From Mucor racemosus (Eukaryota > Mucoromycota > Mucoromycetes > Mucorales > Mucoraceae): a stretch of 64,000 nt of DNA. The position numbers were made by a program, and so were the translations under genes. Below, piece after piece: positions 10,337 to 22,600 of the stretch. Location: contig JAPEHQ010000004.1 in NCBI GenBank assembly GCA_027405735.1, positions 1,488,001-1,552,000 of the forward strand. Reading direction: 5' to 3'. Under the pieces are notes generated by a model. It ran no database searches. It saw nothing but the letters and a program-made list of their open reading frames with translations, and was not told where the DNA came from. Every line of letters starts with the position of its first letter. Position 1 is the stretch's first letter.

Positions 10337-12232
10337 ATGCCAACAGCTGCTTATATATTCTCTACTTTAGACGACGAACCTATAGTCCCAACTCGTAGCG
10401 ATTTCCTTATAAATAAAGAAGATAGTACCGAATTGAAAAGAAGAACACCATCTTTTCATATGGATCATCAAACTACTAGTACAACTTTACGTACCTCGAA
10501 TAAAAAACCAACCGCTCAAGATGATTTAGAAGAGTTGGAATTAGATTCATTCATTAAATATGACAAAAAAGACGACAAAAATGATGACATTATAATAGAA
10601 GAAGCTCAAACATTAAATAAAAGAGATTATGGTAACTTTGCCCTGCTCGTTACATTATGTAAGTTTTGTGTTTACTATTACGCTTGCAACCCTCCTAACA
10701 CCAAATTATGTAGATTTATTACAGGGCATCCCTATCGGCCTCTGTTTTGGGTCGATCCCATTCTTACTCAAAGCAAAACTATCTTATTCCCAAATCGCTA
10801 TTTTCTCATTGTCTTCATGGCCTTATTCACTTAAACTGTTATGGTCGCCTATTGTTGATGCTGTTTATACACCCAAACTTGGACGCCGTAAATCTTGGAT
10901 CGTACCTATTCAAATTCTTACAGGCATTTTGTTTTATATTCTCGGCAATCAAATCGATGGCATGATGAATGCAGATCATGTCCCAATTTATGCATTAACT
11001 TATTCATTTTTAACAACAATTTTCTTTTGCGCCACACAAGACATTGCTGTTGATGGTTGGGCACTTACGCTTTTATCCAAAGAATCGCTATCCTACGCAT
11101 CTACAGCCCAAACAATTGGTCTCAATTGCGGCTATTTCTTATCATTCACCGTGTTTTTAAGTTTCAATTCATCGGAATTCAGTAACAAATATTTGCGTAG
11201 CGTACCTCAAGAATTGGGTGTGTTACAATTAGGATCTTACATGCGATTTTGGTCTGTCATGTATATGGTTATAACAGCTTACTTAGTGTTTTGTAAAAAG
11301 GAAACTGATATCAAAGACGAGGAAGCACAATTGGGTATTCGAGGAGTATATTCAACTATTTGGAAGATTTGTAAATTACCACGTAAGCAAGATATTTGTA
11401 AACCATATTTATTTTGAAATTTTATTAATATATTTTTAGATATGCGCTCTTATGTGGGTGTTTTATTGGTATCCAAAATTGGGTTTATTTGTCATGAAGC
11501 TGTAACATCACTCAAATTATTAGAAAAAGGTTTTTCGAGAGAGGATTTAGCTTTATCAGTATTATTGGATTTCCCATTGCAAATATTTTTTGGTTATTAT
11601 GCTGCAAAGTGGTCTAACGGCACTCGGCCCTTAAAACCTTGGTTATATGCATTTTATGGTCGTTTGGCATGTTCAGCATTAGGTATGTTGATTGTTGCTG
11701 GATACCCTCAAGGTCAACCTGTCAGCGCATTCTATTTCGGCATGATCATGCTTTCTACTGTGCTGAGTTCTTTCATGTCAACTGTTCAATTTGTCAGCAT
11801 TTCTGCTTTCATGACAAGCATTGCTGATCCTATCATTGGCGGTACTTATATGACGGTAAGAAAAGAGTTGGTATTGATTCAAGATTGATAAACTAACATG
11901 TACAATTGTAGCTTTTGAATACATTTAGTAATTTCGGTGGTACCTGGCCAAAGTTTTTCGTATTGGAAGCAGTGGATTATTTTACAGTGAATACATGTTC
12001 TGTACCAAATGAATTAGGAGAATATCTTTCATGCTCACTCGAAGCTGGTAAAGATTGGTGTAAACAAGTCAATGGCACATGTCAATTAGAACGAGATGGC
12101 TATTTTATTGTTGGTACAATTTGCGTTGTATTGGGATTATTCATGTTGTTGGCTTATATTAAGCCAATTGTAAAGAGATTAGAGAAATATCCCAAAAAGA
12201 TGTGGAAACTGAATCCAGAAGGAAAAGATTAA
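10337..12232 (+). CDS. SLC33A1: Acetyl-CoA transporter of the endoplasmic reticulum (SLC33A1/AT-1 family)
   Basis: Major-facilitator-type membrane protein of the acetyl-CoA transporter family, which moves acetyl-CoA into the ER/Golgi lumen for protein and glycan acetylation. Four exons: 10337-10658, 10714-11382, 11440-11855 and 11912-12232 (introns 55, 57 and 56 nt), giving 575 residues. Human SLC33A1 is of similar length. The spliced protein has a soluble acidic N-terminus of about 95 residues. It then carries the family motifs YLLQGIPIGL (across intron 1), WPYSLKLLWSPIVD near residues 140-155, QDIAVDGWAL, and GTYMTLLNTFSNFGGTWP across intron 3. Several hydrophobic segments follow in all exons. 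The 3' acceptor of intron 1 is taken at 10713, because the later AG at 10724 breaks the frame. The start is the first ATG of the open frame. Assignment is firm; membrane location is inferred from the family. Confidence 0.93.
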
Positions 12233-13102
12233 AAAATGAAATAAAGTAAAATTGTAATACTACATGGTTTGTTACTTGCATTGTTAATATCTGAAGATCA
12301 TGAAGAAACCGCCTTCTAAAATCATGTGTATATCATTGACATCATTGAACTAGATAAAACTTCTTGGAAGTAAAAAAGAATACGACTCTTTTTTATCTAT
12401 TGTTGCTCATTGCGCGAGATTTGGATGTTGCATATTCTCGTACTCCAGACGTAGTGCGACGAGGTAGCATTTTAGGATCTGGAGGGATCTTATTCAGTTT
12501 TTCAGAATATATCTTTTATATTCTTTTAGAATACACAGTTTATTTTTTATAAACTATATACTCAATAGTAATGTCCAGCAGAAAAAGGCTAGAATTTTAT
12601 CTATACATGTCTTTTCACTGTTCTATTTGCTTATGAAAGATCCTTTGCAGGCTTAAAACTATTTCTTTTGATTTGCGGAATCACCTTCATTTCTCGACTT
12701 TTATTGCCTTCTTTTTTGATATCTTTCATTCCTTGATGCATGCTATATAAAAAAAAATTGCTATAGCGTTATCTTCTTTGCGATTACATGGATTGATTCA
12801 CATTTGAAATATACGGTTGTATATTTTCAAACAGAATACAGAAAAGCAAAAGAAACAAGTTTTCTGGATCCACATTCTACTGCAAGCATTTATACCCCGA
12901 ATTTTGCTCAATTTATCACAAATCACCTACAAAGCTATTTAGTCAGTAGAGAAAACCATTCACCAGATCAATTCACAATGTTGTGCTCCCCGATAAAACT
13001 ACCGGACCGAAAGAATGCAATTTCTAAATTGCATGTAGGTTGATTGCACAAGACACCAGATATACAACTTGCACAGTCTCTCCTCTCCGCTTGATTGTTT
13101 TC

Positions 13103-13134
<32 letters not shown>

Positions 13135-13169
13135 CCCTCTCTCTAATTTTTCTTGTCCACATTTTAAAG
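12233..13169. other. Intergenic region with two unassigned coding-looking stretches
   Basis: On the minus strand, an ATG at about 12742 opens 36 codons (MHQGMKDIKKEGNKS...). A separate basic stretch ending in a stop lies at about 12410-12500 (...MLPRRTTSGVREYATSK...). On the plus strand 12804-13043 is open for 79 codons. None has a family I recognise, and I could not connect them by convincing splice sites. They may be a small gene, decayed exons, or chance. Confidence 0.25.
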
Positions 13170-14160
13170 ATGAAGACGCTATTGATCATAATTATATCAT
13201 TATGCAATATAGTTTCTGCTAGTTTGTTTTCTTCAAGTGATGTCTATATATCTTCAAGTAATCATACAAAAATAAACAGAATATTCGTTGTTTAAATAAT
13301 CCATTAGTAAAAACCATAATCCCATTGTAGATCCAGTTATAATATACTCAAATGGTTCTATTTTGGATCTACAAAATACTGTACTGCATCAAAAAGATTA
13401 CAAGTCTGGCATTGTACCATTTGAAAATCTAACGCAACCTGCAGCTTCAGGACTTGAAGTAATATAAATAACTTACATTTAAAGCTATTGTATTAACAAA
13501 TGTATATTGTAGGGAACTCTATACGATAGAGGCTATTCATGCCAATTAAATACTTCTTTTAATATAAAACCGCCTTCTGTTTCATTTTTACCTAGCAAAA
13601 TTGCATTGGTTAAAAAGGGTGGCGGATGCAATTTCTATGATAAAGTTTATTATTCAGAATTAGATGGAGCCAAAGGCGTCATAATATATGATGATGTTCC
13701 ATTCAGAGATGATGATGAATCAGGATCTATGGTAAAATAGATAGTTTTTGTGCAAAAAAAAAAAAAAAAAAAAAAAAGTCTATAAACTAAACATGTTGCT
13801 AGAAAATTATAAAAGGAAACCTTACAATATCCATGTATTATGTCGATTTAAACATAGGATTAGAATTAATGAGCTTATTACAATACACATCATCTCAACC
13901 TATCAATACCACATTTGACAATTCGTCTACTTTTCAACCTGCTATAAACCTTGTGATGCATCCTGCTGTAGGTGGGTTTCCTAGTGCATGGGAATTCACT
14001 TTAATTATAGTAGTTGCATTATTGGCAATTAGTTTTCTAGCTTCAGGTAAGTTTGTATGTTGTTGATTGATGTTCCGAAATACTAAATTTAGTAACCCTT
14101 TATTTTTCTTAAATATATACACTATCTTGTATAAAATGCACTTTACTCTAAAATCCATTA

Positions 14161-14196
<36 letters not shown>

Positions 14197-15207
14197 TCTT
14201 TTTCTTTTAACATAATATGACGATATTTCAATTAGTTGGTATGCATTGGCATCTCTGGCGTATAAGACGTCGTCAACGTGCTTTATTTGAAAGTGGCATA
14301 TTAGAATCTGGCAATATACAGCAGGTTCAAAAAAGGACAATTGATCCTGCATCATTATCTTTATTTCCTACCCGAATTATTGGAGATGAACCGAACTTGG
14401 AGTTATCTCGTGTAGCATCAACTCGGTCAACAAAAGCTTTAGAGAATGCTGAATTATTATCATCTTCCCTTGTCATACCAATAGCTACACCAACAACTAC
14501 AACTGCCACAACCACTACAAATACTGAATTTGATGATGCATGTGTAATTTGTTTAGATGAATTTGCATTGGGAGACCAAGTTCGTAAGCTACCTTGTGGT
14601 CACGAGTACCATTGTGAATGTATAGGTAAATCACATAAAAAGGAGTAATTTAACAGATGAGTAACAACTTTTTGTATATTTAGATCCATGGCTGACCATA
14701 AAATCAGCATCTTGTCCATTATGCAAACATGATTGTGCCTTGGATATACCAAAACCTGAAGTAGATGAAGAAGAACAACAAGGAGAAGGAGGACAAACAG
14801 AAGCATCTTTTGAAAATGAGCAAGAATTACCTACGTCTACACCTTCTCCTCCCCCTCCTTCTTATCATTCATTTTTTTCTTCTTTAAGATCTAGTCAAAA
14901 TGGATCTCCATCTAGTGCTTTTGGTCCTACCATTAGTGCTGATCGAGCAGAAGAGTTTAGTAGGTCCTGGATGGCCAGAAGTTTACCGCGAAATATGCGA
15001 CGTCAAATACATGAAGCCGCACAACAGGCAGCGGCTGCAAACCGAGAAAGTGTGATTGAATTACCTGCTCGTATGACTAATAATACCCCTGATCAAATCA
15101 TATCTGTTAATATACCTATTGTTGAACCATCAACTACCCCTCCTTCTCCTTCTTCTTCTCGTTGGAATCGTATGCGCTCTACAATTTCCTCTTTCGGTCG
15201 TCGTTAG
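13170..15207 (+). CDS. PA-TM-RING E3 ubiquitin ligase (RNF13-like)
   Basis: Predicted endomembrane ubiquitin ligase: signal peptide, lumenal protease-associated (PA) domain, one transmembrane helix, cytosolic RING-H2. Six exons: 13170-13257, 13331-13458, 13513-13731, 13803-14046, 14236-14625 and 14684-15207, giving 530 residues. Residues 1-18 are a hydrophobic signal (MKTLLIIIISLCNIVSAS). PA-type sequence runs to about 195 (...GVIIYDDVPF...). The helix is at about 205-230, followed by MHWHLWRIRRRQR. The RING lies at about 328-372: CVICLDEF, then LPCGHEYHCECIDPW, then CPLC, with all eight zinc ligands present (C3H2C3). The tail is Ser/Pro-rich with acidic patches. Exon 1 has a second phase-compatible donor at 13237, so the mature N-terminus is uncertain by seven residues. 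Intron 4 (189 nt) contains a long CT run. Confidence 0.9.
14165..14193 (+). repeat. (CT)n microsatellite in an intron of the RING ligase gene
   Basis: About fourteen CT units inside intron 4 (14047-14235), followed by a pyrimidine stretch before the acceptor at 14235. Length variation here would change the intron but not the protein. Confidence 0.9.
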
Positions 15208-15213
15208 ATTGCA

Positions 15214-15243
<30 letters not shown>
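15214..15243 (+). repeat. (ATT)n microsatellite
   Basis: About nine ATT units a few bases after the stop codon of the RING ligase gene, within its probable 3' UTR. Confidence 0.9.
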
Positions 15244-15244
<1 letters not shown>

Positions 15245-15295
15245 TTTCTATTACTATTACTTACGTTCCTGTATTCATATAAATAAATAATCCTA

Positions 15296-15511
15296 CTGTA
15301 TTTTTCAGATTTTTGGGAAAAGATTTATAGGTTATTTGAAATAAAAACTCTTTGGAGTTATTTGGAATGAAAATACGAGTTATTTGGAAAGAATATTCGA
15401 GTTAATTATAATGTAAATTCGAGTTGCTTAGAATATCCTTTCCAAATAACCCCAAAGAGTTTTTATTTCAAATAACCTATAAATCTTTCTCCCAAAATCT
15501 GAAAAATACAG
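15296..15511. mobile_element. Tc1/mariner-type MITE with long terminal inverted repeats
   Basis: A 216-bp near-palindrome. The left end CTGTATTTTTCAGATTTTTG is mirrored by the right end CAAAATCTGAAAAATACAG, and pairing extends inward for roughly 85 bp (AAATAAAAACTCTTTGG against CCAAAGAGTTTTTATTT). It is flanked by TA on both sides (15294-15295 and 15512-15513), the duplication expected for Tc1/mariner. It is too short to encode a transposase. Confidence 0.85.
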
Positions 15512-15513
15512 TA

Positions 15514-17906
15514 TGCAATGTGGTATCAAAAGATACCTTGAGGTTTAATGTATTATTTAGTACGAAATTTTCGAGGTAAACATATAGGAACTAGTCAAAT
15601 TGGCAATGATGATGAGAGATAGCCTTGATCATGCTCTGTCTAAGAAGCTTGATCGTGAAAAATTGTACTAGAGTAATTTGCTCCAAGAAGGCCCCCTCAC
15701 AAGTCTATTCATTATGAATTCGCCACATGATTTTTTCTACGTTATGTACTTTGTCGACAGAATTCGAGTTGCCCATGGTTATTGAAGACATGACCTCCTT
15801 GATTGATGCTGTTCAAGGCTTTACTTGTTGCAGATCCCTATTGTTGAACGCCATGGCAGCCCTGAATGCCCCTACTCCTGCGAACTTGACATTCAACAAA
15901 AGACTTACTTCAATATCCCCAAAACAACATGTTCAATATTATCAATAGCTTTTAGTTTTATTTTTAATTTATTTTATTATCATTATCATTGCCATTCTTT
16001 TTTATTATTTCATTTTATTATTACCATCGTCATTATTCTTATTTATTATTTATTACTTAACTCATGAAGCATTTGAAAGGTTCTCGCCCCCCTACTTGGT
16101 TTATTAATGCTGGTCATTATTATTTAATTTCTCTGCATTTTATTACCTGTTTTTTTTCACAAATATTAGCAATAAAACTGGCTATTGATACAAATCAACC
16201 CTGATATTCCCTTTTTTTTTAGTAATTCGAGGCACTCAAATCAATGCATCATTTTGCTCCTTCAAATGAACACAAAAAGAAGAAATTTCTGTTCTTTGTG
16301 ATGTTTTACCTTTTTTGAGATACATGAACGGTAATGTATGGCATCTAGATTATAATGGGTTTGTTATTTCTGTTATCCTATTTTTCGACATTTGGATGTT
16401 ATCACCTACAAAATATTTGTTTACTATTTTGATAAACGTGGATATTACGCTGATGCTTCCAGTTAACTAAAGCGGATGCTGTAGTATTACTGGTATAAAT
16501 TAGGTTATTGGGATCGCCCTTTTCATTCATTACAAGCGAACCAACTTGAATGCGATTGACAAATTTGTAGATAAAAACATTAGACACAAGAAACACTTTT
16601 GTCCAAAGTAATTGAAGCTGGTATGAAGGGAACCCATCAATATAAATCTCTTTTAAAAGACTAGATTAGTGCGTTTTTCAGCAAATGAGTTCGTGAGTTC
16701 CTTTTACCACTGTACACCTGGCGCGTTTACCAGTCGTTGGCAAGCTCTATCGACTTAAAACGACACTGAGAAAAGCCCATTATAATAAATTTGGATCTTT
16801 ATTCTAAGCAACTCAAATTTTCATTCTAATTAACTCAAATATCCTTTCCATATAACACTAAATAACATCAAATAACACGAGTTTTTATTTTGAATAATTT
16901 ATAAATCTTTTCCCGAAAATCTGAAAAATACAGTATATATCATGATCATGTCATTTGTTGTTATTGTTGTTTGTCATGTGGTGCCTCTTTTTTTGTATAG
17001 TAAAGTCTTCATTTCATTCTACCGTATTTAATAGTGTGGTCATGTATGCAAATTTATCAACAAACAAACCTATTTTGTAAATAAACCTCACAATTATCAT
17101 TCGAGGGCTTTTTCGATATGGATTTGAATGATTTTAAAATGCTAATAGGTAGTTGATACCCTATGAATAGCAATCAAATCCGATCTGAGCTGAGAAATCA
17201 ATGGTTAATGCTGCCAAATACTCTTTGATTCATGTTTTCTACAAAATAAAACGTTCGATTTTGCTTGAAAAAATATTTTTGAAGTTGTTAAAATACGGAT
17301 TTTAGCATTATAACACCCTTACAAAATATTTTCGAATATTTCATATCAACGTGTATGATTAATGTTCGTTGAGATATTCAGATTTACCCTTCAAACGTTT
17401 AATTCAAATCAAATGATTACCCCTGAATTTACATTTTGATGTCGGAGTTTAATTGATCAATCGCACCATCACCATCAACTGCCGTGATTTGACTCTTCAA
17501 GGTATTTCATCCTCGTTTATTGATGCATTTGCGAAAACAAAAATTAGGCATATACAAGAAAGCCTAGAGAATTTCTCACTAATATGGGAATTATGAAAAA
17601 AGCATTAAAAGTGCTCTAAAAAATCTTTGAGAAATCATGTACAATCTATGCTATTATTATCACATTTTGCATTTAATCATCAAAACAAGGATGAGGAGGT
17701 CCAGATATATAGACTTCACACTGTTTGTCGTTACCTAATGCATAAAACAACAACTCAAACTATTTAAATCCTATATACATTTGATAGTAACATCTGTTCA
17801 CACAACTAGAAGAAAAATATATTATATATACAACTTGCAAAAAGTGAGATTCTCTCTTTATTTCAAAAAGAAAACATTATTATTGAAAGATGAAAGTGTG
17901 GATTAT
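15514..17906. other. Intergenic region, no gene recognised; second mariner-type end at 16800-16933
   Basis: Positions about 16800-16933 match the right half of the MITE at 15296-15511, ending CTGAAAAATACAG next to TA (16934-16935). The two could bound a larger decayed element of about 1.64 kb, but I find no DDE transposase between them. Open frames at 15727-15948 (+) and 16402-16596 (-) look somewhat coding-like, have no family I recognise, and are interrupted upstream. The rest is low-GC with no visible gene. Confidence 0.4.
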
Positions 17907-18619
17907 TTACTATTAAAAGAAAAGGCATTAATAAAATTGAATATTTTATCAAAATACAGCTACAACTTACTTGCTTCATGGCATCCTTCTTACCCTTACG
18001 TTCAAGGATAGCGACACGAGACTTATCCAACTTGAGGTTAGTAACAACAACCTTGGAGGGAGAGATACCAATGGGAGCAGTGGCACCGTTGACCTTCTCG
18101 CGAGAGACACGGTCAATGTGGATAACCCACTTCTTACGGTAGACTTGAACAATCTTACCCTCACGACCCTTGTAGGTACCACGGACGACCATAACTTCAT
18201 CATCCTTACGGACAGGAATGGAACGAACGCTGTGCTTCTCACGGAGTTCCTTGGATAAAGGAGCACTCATGATCTTACGACGGACATCGGAGGTGGCAGC
18301 GAAGTGAGCCTTTCTGCTCTTTCTACGAGAGGAGCTAACATCTAAACAAAAGAGAAACAATTTTAGTTGAATTGTTCTAAATGCTGATACAAAATAAAGA
18401 GAAAGCGACAAAGAGAGATATATGTGGGATAATGAGAATATGCATATTCTACAGTTAAAAAAAAAATCTAACTTTCAATCTCGTTTGTATCCATCCATCC
18501 ATCCATTTATATAATTTCTCATCCATCCAATTCCAAAATCATTAATCAATTGTATCTCTCTTTCTCATTTTCTCTTTGTAATTATTTGTTTAATTGATCG
18601 TACCAGCACTGAACTTCAT
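17907..18619 (-). CDS. RPL26: 60S ribosomal protein L26 (uL24 family)
   Basis: Large-subunit ribosomal protein near the polypeptide exit tunnel. Exons on the minus strand: 18619-18604, 18341-17971 and 17909-17907, giving 129 residues. It starts [19 protein letters not shown]. It has the KOW-type core [19 protein letters not shown] at about residues 48-66 and [13 protein letters not shown], then [11 protein letters not shown] and [15 protein letters not shown]. Only five codons precede the first intron (262 nt, long for this region, as is common in ribosomal protein genes). The second intron (61 nt) is placed so that the stop TAA follows the acceptor directly. That last join is inferred; if the intron were retained the frame would run on with unrelated residues. 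The upstream membrane-protein gene is in tandem about 250 bp away. Confidence 0.95.
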
Positions 18620-18870
18620 TGTTGTATCAAGACGTGTGTGCACGGAAAGGAGGATTCATTTGCTTGCCTGTCATTCCATTCGATTTGAATGACCACAGCG
18701 TCAACTCAAGTGCGCTTCATTTGCGGAGATGCAATGAGATGTGTGTTGTCATGGCAACAAAAATATGGCCTATTTGGTCCGGGACAAACAAAAAAAAAAA
18801 TATGAAATTTTGCATTAAAATAGTTTTATTGATGTAGCAATGTATAAATAAATTGAAAAAATATATAAAT

Positions 18871-19436
18871 CTAATGGTTCTTTTGCTTATTGGAGTCATT
18901 TCCTTTTTTCAAAAATGCTTTAACTTGACCAGCAGTAGCAGTATACCAAGCATATAAAACGAAAGCTTGAATGCCATGGAAAATAGAAATACCCCAACTA
19001 GTTTCTACAGGAAGAGGACCATCATTACGAGATTGGAATACAACCAATGTCATGATCATATGATAAAATAAGAAACCAGCAGCTAAAATCATATAGAAAG
19101 ATGAGATGTTTTTGATCCATGTATCTACCAATGTTTATAATTAATTTACCTGCACCACGCTTACAAGGCAACATGTTAGGCATATCACGGCACAATAAAC
19201 TAATAATTGCAATACATGCAACACCAGCACCATAGAAACGCAACAATAAAACTTCGGTCAAACTTAATTCATGAGGAATAATAAATGTAGTTGCATGGGG
19301 AAGTAATAAAAGTTGAAGGGCAATGGCAGCTTGAATGACACCATGCTTTTATAATTTTAAAAGATTTTAGTTTGATAATGCTTGTATCTAATATAATAAA
19401 ACTTACAGCGGCAAAGATGGTATTAAGTGCAGACAT
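18871..19436 (-). CDS. Small membrane protein with four predicted helices, unknown function
   Basis: Minus-strand exons 19436-19407, 19345-19150 and 19082-18871 give 145 residues. It begins MSALNTIFAAHGVIQAAI and has four hydrophobic stretches: QAAIALQLLLLPHATTFII, LLRFYGAGVACIAIISLL, AGFLFYHMIMTLVVF and ISIFHGIQAFVLYAWY. The C-terminus is short and lysine-rich (KAFLKKGNDSNKQKNH). The second intron is set at 19149-19083 (67 nt, typical size, phase-correct). An alternative acceptor at 19125 would leave a 25-nt intron, too short to be credible. I do not recognise the family; it looks like a conserved small fungal membrane protein. It lies between RPL26 and NUP159 in the same orientation. Confidence 0.75.
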
Positions 19437-19652
19437 TCTTTTTATATTTTTTTTTCTATATTTAAAGGAAGAAGTGTGTATTTGAAATACAATTTAGAAT
19501 TTAATCTTTTTGTATCGAAGCTCATGAAAATTATCCATTTATTGGGCTAATTTGACCCCAATTGAAATATTGGGGATAGAGTCACATTGTTTTATAAAAT
19601 AAAAAAAAAAAACATATCGAATTCAATGGTATGCAAAATGCAAGCTACTCTT

Positions 19653-22600
19653 TTATTTCTTGCAACGAGAGTTCAATTCTTCATTAGCTAATTGGTAAAT
19701 TCTATTGTCATAATTGTTGATATCTCTTCGAATATCACGAACAATCTTTTCCAATTCAAACTTCTTCATTTTGCTATTATAAAGATGTCAGATCAAAGGA
19801 TATTCAAATTTAGATTTAGTAAACTTACCTGAATTTGGATGGTATTTGTTTAGTTGATTGTGTCTTTATTTGAGCAATTTTTGAATCCACTTTCTGAAAC
19901 AAGGCTTCAATATCTTGATTCTTGGTTTGTAAATAACCTTCCTTGGTTTCCAATTCATTTGAAACGTTTACACCTTCCAAAGGATTTTCATGATCATCAT
20001 TATCGAGATATTCACCAATAGTATCTCTATCATCTTTCACTACGATGAAGAATTTAATACAAAATCAAAGACTTTACAATCGTTTTACTTACATTGCTCA
20101 GTATCCTTGACAAGCCTGTCAATTATGCCCTTGTTGGATTGCACGATAAGCTCGGCTGCTTTAGCTTCGATATTCAAATCATCTACAATGTTGGCGACGG
20201 AATCTGTGTCAGCAACTTTCCAAACATGTTCGAAATCATCAAAAACATCTGCATGCTTTGGATTAAAGATATCTCGGCTTCTGATGGATAATTCACCTTC
20301 AATTTCTTCCAAAAGAAAAGTAGTCTAAAATCATAACCATCATTAGTGTCTATATATCTTCTTCCTTTGTTAAATTACTTACAGATTCCATATCTTCGAG
20401 TGTGCTGAAATAAATATCTTCGAATTCAGCAGCCATGGATGAAAGACCCTTGGATCTTTGGTAAGGCTCGAAATCTTCATCATTTTTAACCATAACTGAG
20501 AACTTGAGATCGGGTTTAATAGCTGCTAATCTTTCAGCTTCTAATCGTTTTTCTTCAGCAATACGCTCTTCTTCTAATCTCTTTTCTTCTGCAATGCGCT
20601 CTTCCTCTAATCTCTTTTCTTCTGAAATACGCTTCTCCTCAGCTATACGTTTTTCTTCGGCAATACGCTTCTCTTCAGCAATACGCTTCTCTTCGGCAAT
20701 ACGCTTCTCTTCTTGTTCTTTAGCAATTCTTTTTTCATTAGCGATACGCTCCTCTTTCAACTTTGTTTCTTCTTGAATTCTCTTTTCCTCGGCAATACGT
20801 TCATTCTCGGCAGTACGCTCTTGTTCTAATTTATGATTAGCTTCAGCAGCGAGCTTTTCTTCTTGATTAGTATCACTTCCTTGTTCAGAATTGGTTTGAT
20901 TTTCTTCATCGAAATAATCATCTTCTGAATTTACAGTATTTTGATAGTCCTCTTTGTCATCTTGATCACTGTCGGTTTTGGAGAATTCACTACCACTATT
21001 TACATCTACATCAGTTTCTTCAAGTGATTTTTGGACTTCTTCGACTGAAATGCTACATCCTGCATCATCTTTCTCTTCTTTAAGGGTTGGAGGGACTTGT
21101 TGATCTGTTTCGGTTGTTGTTTGTACAATAGGAGCAGCAGATTCTTGCTCATTCTTTTTGTCACTGTAGATATTTTCATCTTTCTTTTCTTCTTCAGATG
21201 TTGAACTGTCTTTTGATTTATCAGTTACGACATCTTTAGAGGATTCTGGTACAACACTCTCATCAGTTGGTTTCGGTAAACCGTCTTGATTTGACTTCTC
21301 TGAAACAACTTCTTCTTTTTTAGTGTCTTTAATAGGTTCATTTGAGAGGTTTTCAGAATCTTTAGATTTCAAGGTTGTAGAAGATGGAGCAGAGGTAAAT
21401 GCGGTCGCACCAAATGGATTTTGACCAAATGTAGATGGTGTGCTTTGACCAAATGCAGATGATGTACCAAATGCAGATGATGTACCAAATGTGGGTGATG
21501 TACCAAATGTGGATGATGTACCAAATGCGGATGTTGGCTTTTGACCAAATGCAGGTGTAGATTGTTCACTAAAAGAAGCCAAAGGCTTCTCACCAGTTGA
21601 AGGTGTAGGTTCGGTTGAAGCGCTTGCATCAGACTCCAATGTTGAAGGAGCAAATGAAGTATCACCAAATGGTCTATCTGATTTAGTAAAGCTTGATTTC
21701 TTTGGGCTCTTTACCATGCCGGTAAAACCACCAAATGAAGGAGAATTGCTTTGACCCATATTGGAAGATATAGAGCCAAAAGAAGAAGATCCAAACGCAG
21801 TAGTCGATCCAAATGCAGGTTGACCGAATCCAGATGATTGTCCAAATGTGCTTGTGCTTCCAAAAGCAGAGACAGGTTGTGGTAATTTAGTCTCGGTGGA
21901 GGATGATCTAGCTAATGAAGAAAATGGCTTTGATGAGGCACCACTTATTGAGCCAAATCCAGACGAACCAAAAGTGATATTAGATGGACTAGCGCTGCCA
22001 GCAGCTCCAAATGCATTGGGCAGTTTTTCACTCTTATTAATGGAATTAAAGGATGGAATCTTGCTTTCTGTATTACCAAATGCTGTGGCAGTTACAGCCT
22101 TTTGAGGTAATGGGATTGTGTTTAAATCTTTAGCTTCTACCATTTCCTCACATTTAGTACCGGCTTTTGCTAAATCCTCATTATAGATATGATAAGAAAG
22201 TAAAAGACCATCAGTAGTCAACATGTAAAGAACGGGCATGGGAGGTACGGGTGTATCATCCTCAGCGAGATCAAAAGGTGGTAAAGGCTCTGAAGCAGAG
22301 TAATCTACAGCCAAACCAACAGGATATGTGTCATCAACATCATCAATAGAAAGTGGTAAACTTGGTACATGATCCATCATCCAAGTTGCCCATTTGCCAT
22401 CATCTCCTTGACCGACGACATTCAATTCAGTTGCAGCAGAATTAGCTAAAATAATGGCGGTTTTAGCGTCTGGTCCAATATTACGTACAACAGCAGTATA
22501 GAAATACTCATTTGGACATTCCATTGCTAAAATAGGGAGTATTTCATCCATTAAAACGTATTTTTCATCTTCTGGAGCTTTGCGATCGACAATGTAAGGT

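Noticed and set aside
13040..13169. Phe- or Lys-rich open frames around the T run
   Set aside because: They arise from the homopolymer upstream of the RING ligase start, not from a gene.
18342..18603. snoRNA inside the long first intron of RPL26
   Set aside because: One C-box-like ATGATT is present on the coding strand but no paired D box or convincing H/ACA structure was seen.
19125..19149. 25-nt intron in the four-helix membrane protein gene
   Set aside because: Too short for spliceosomal removal; a 67-nt intron using the same donor and a later acceptor is phase-correct and of typical size.
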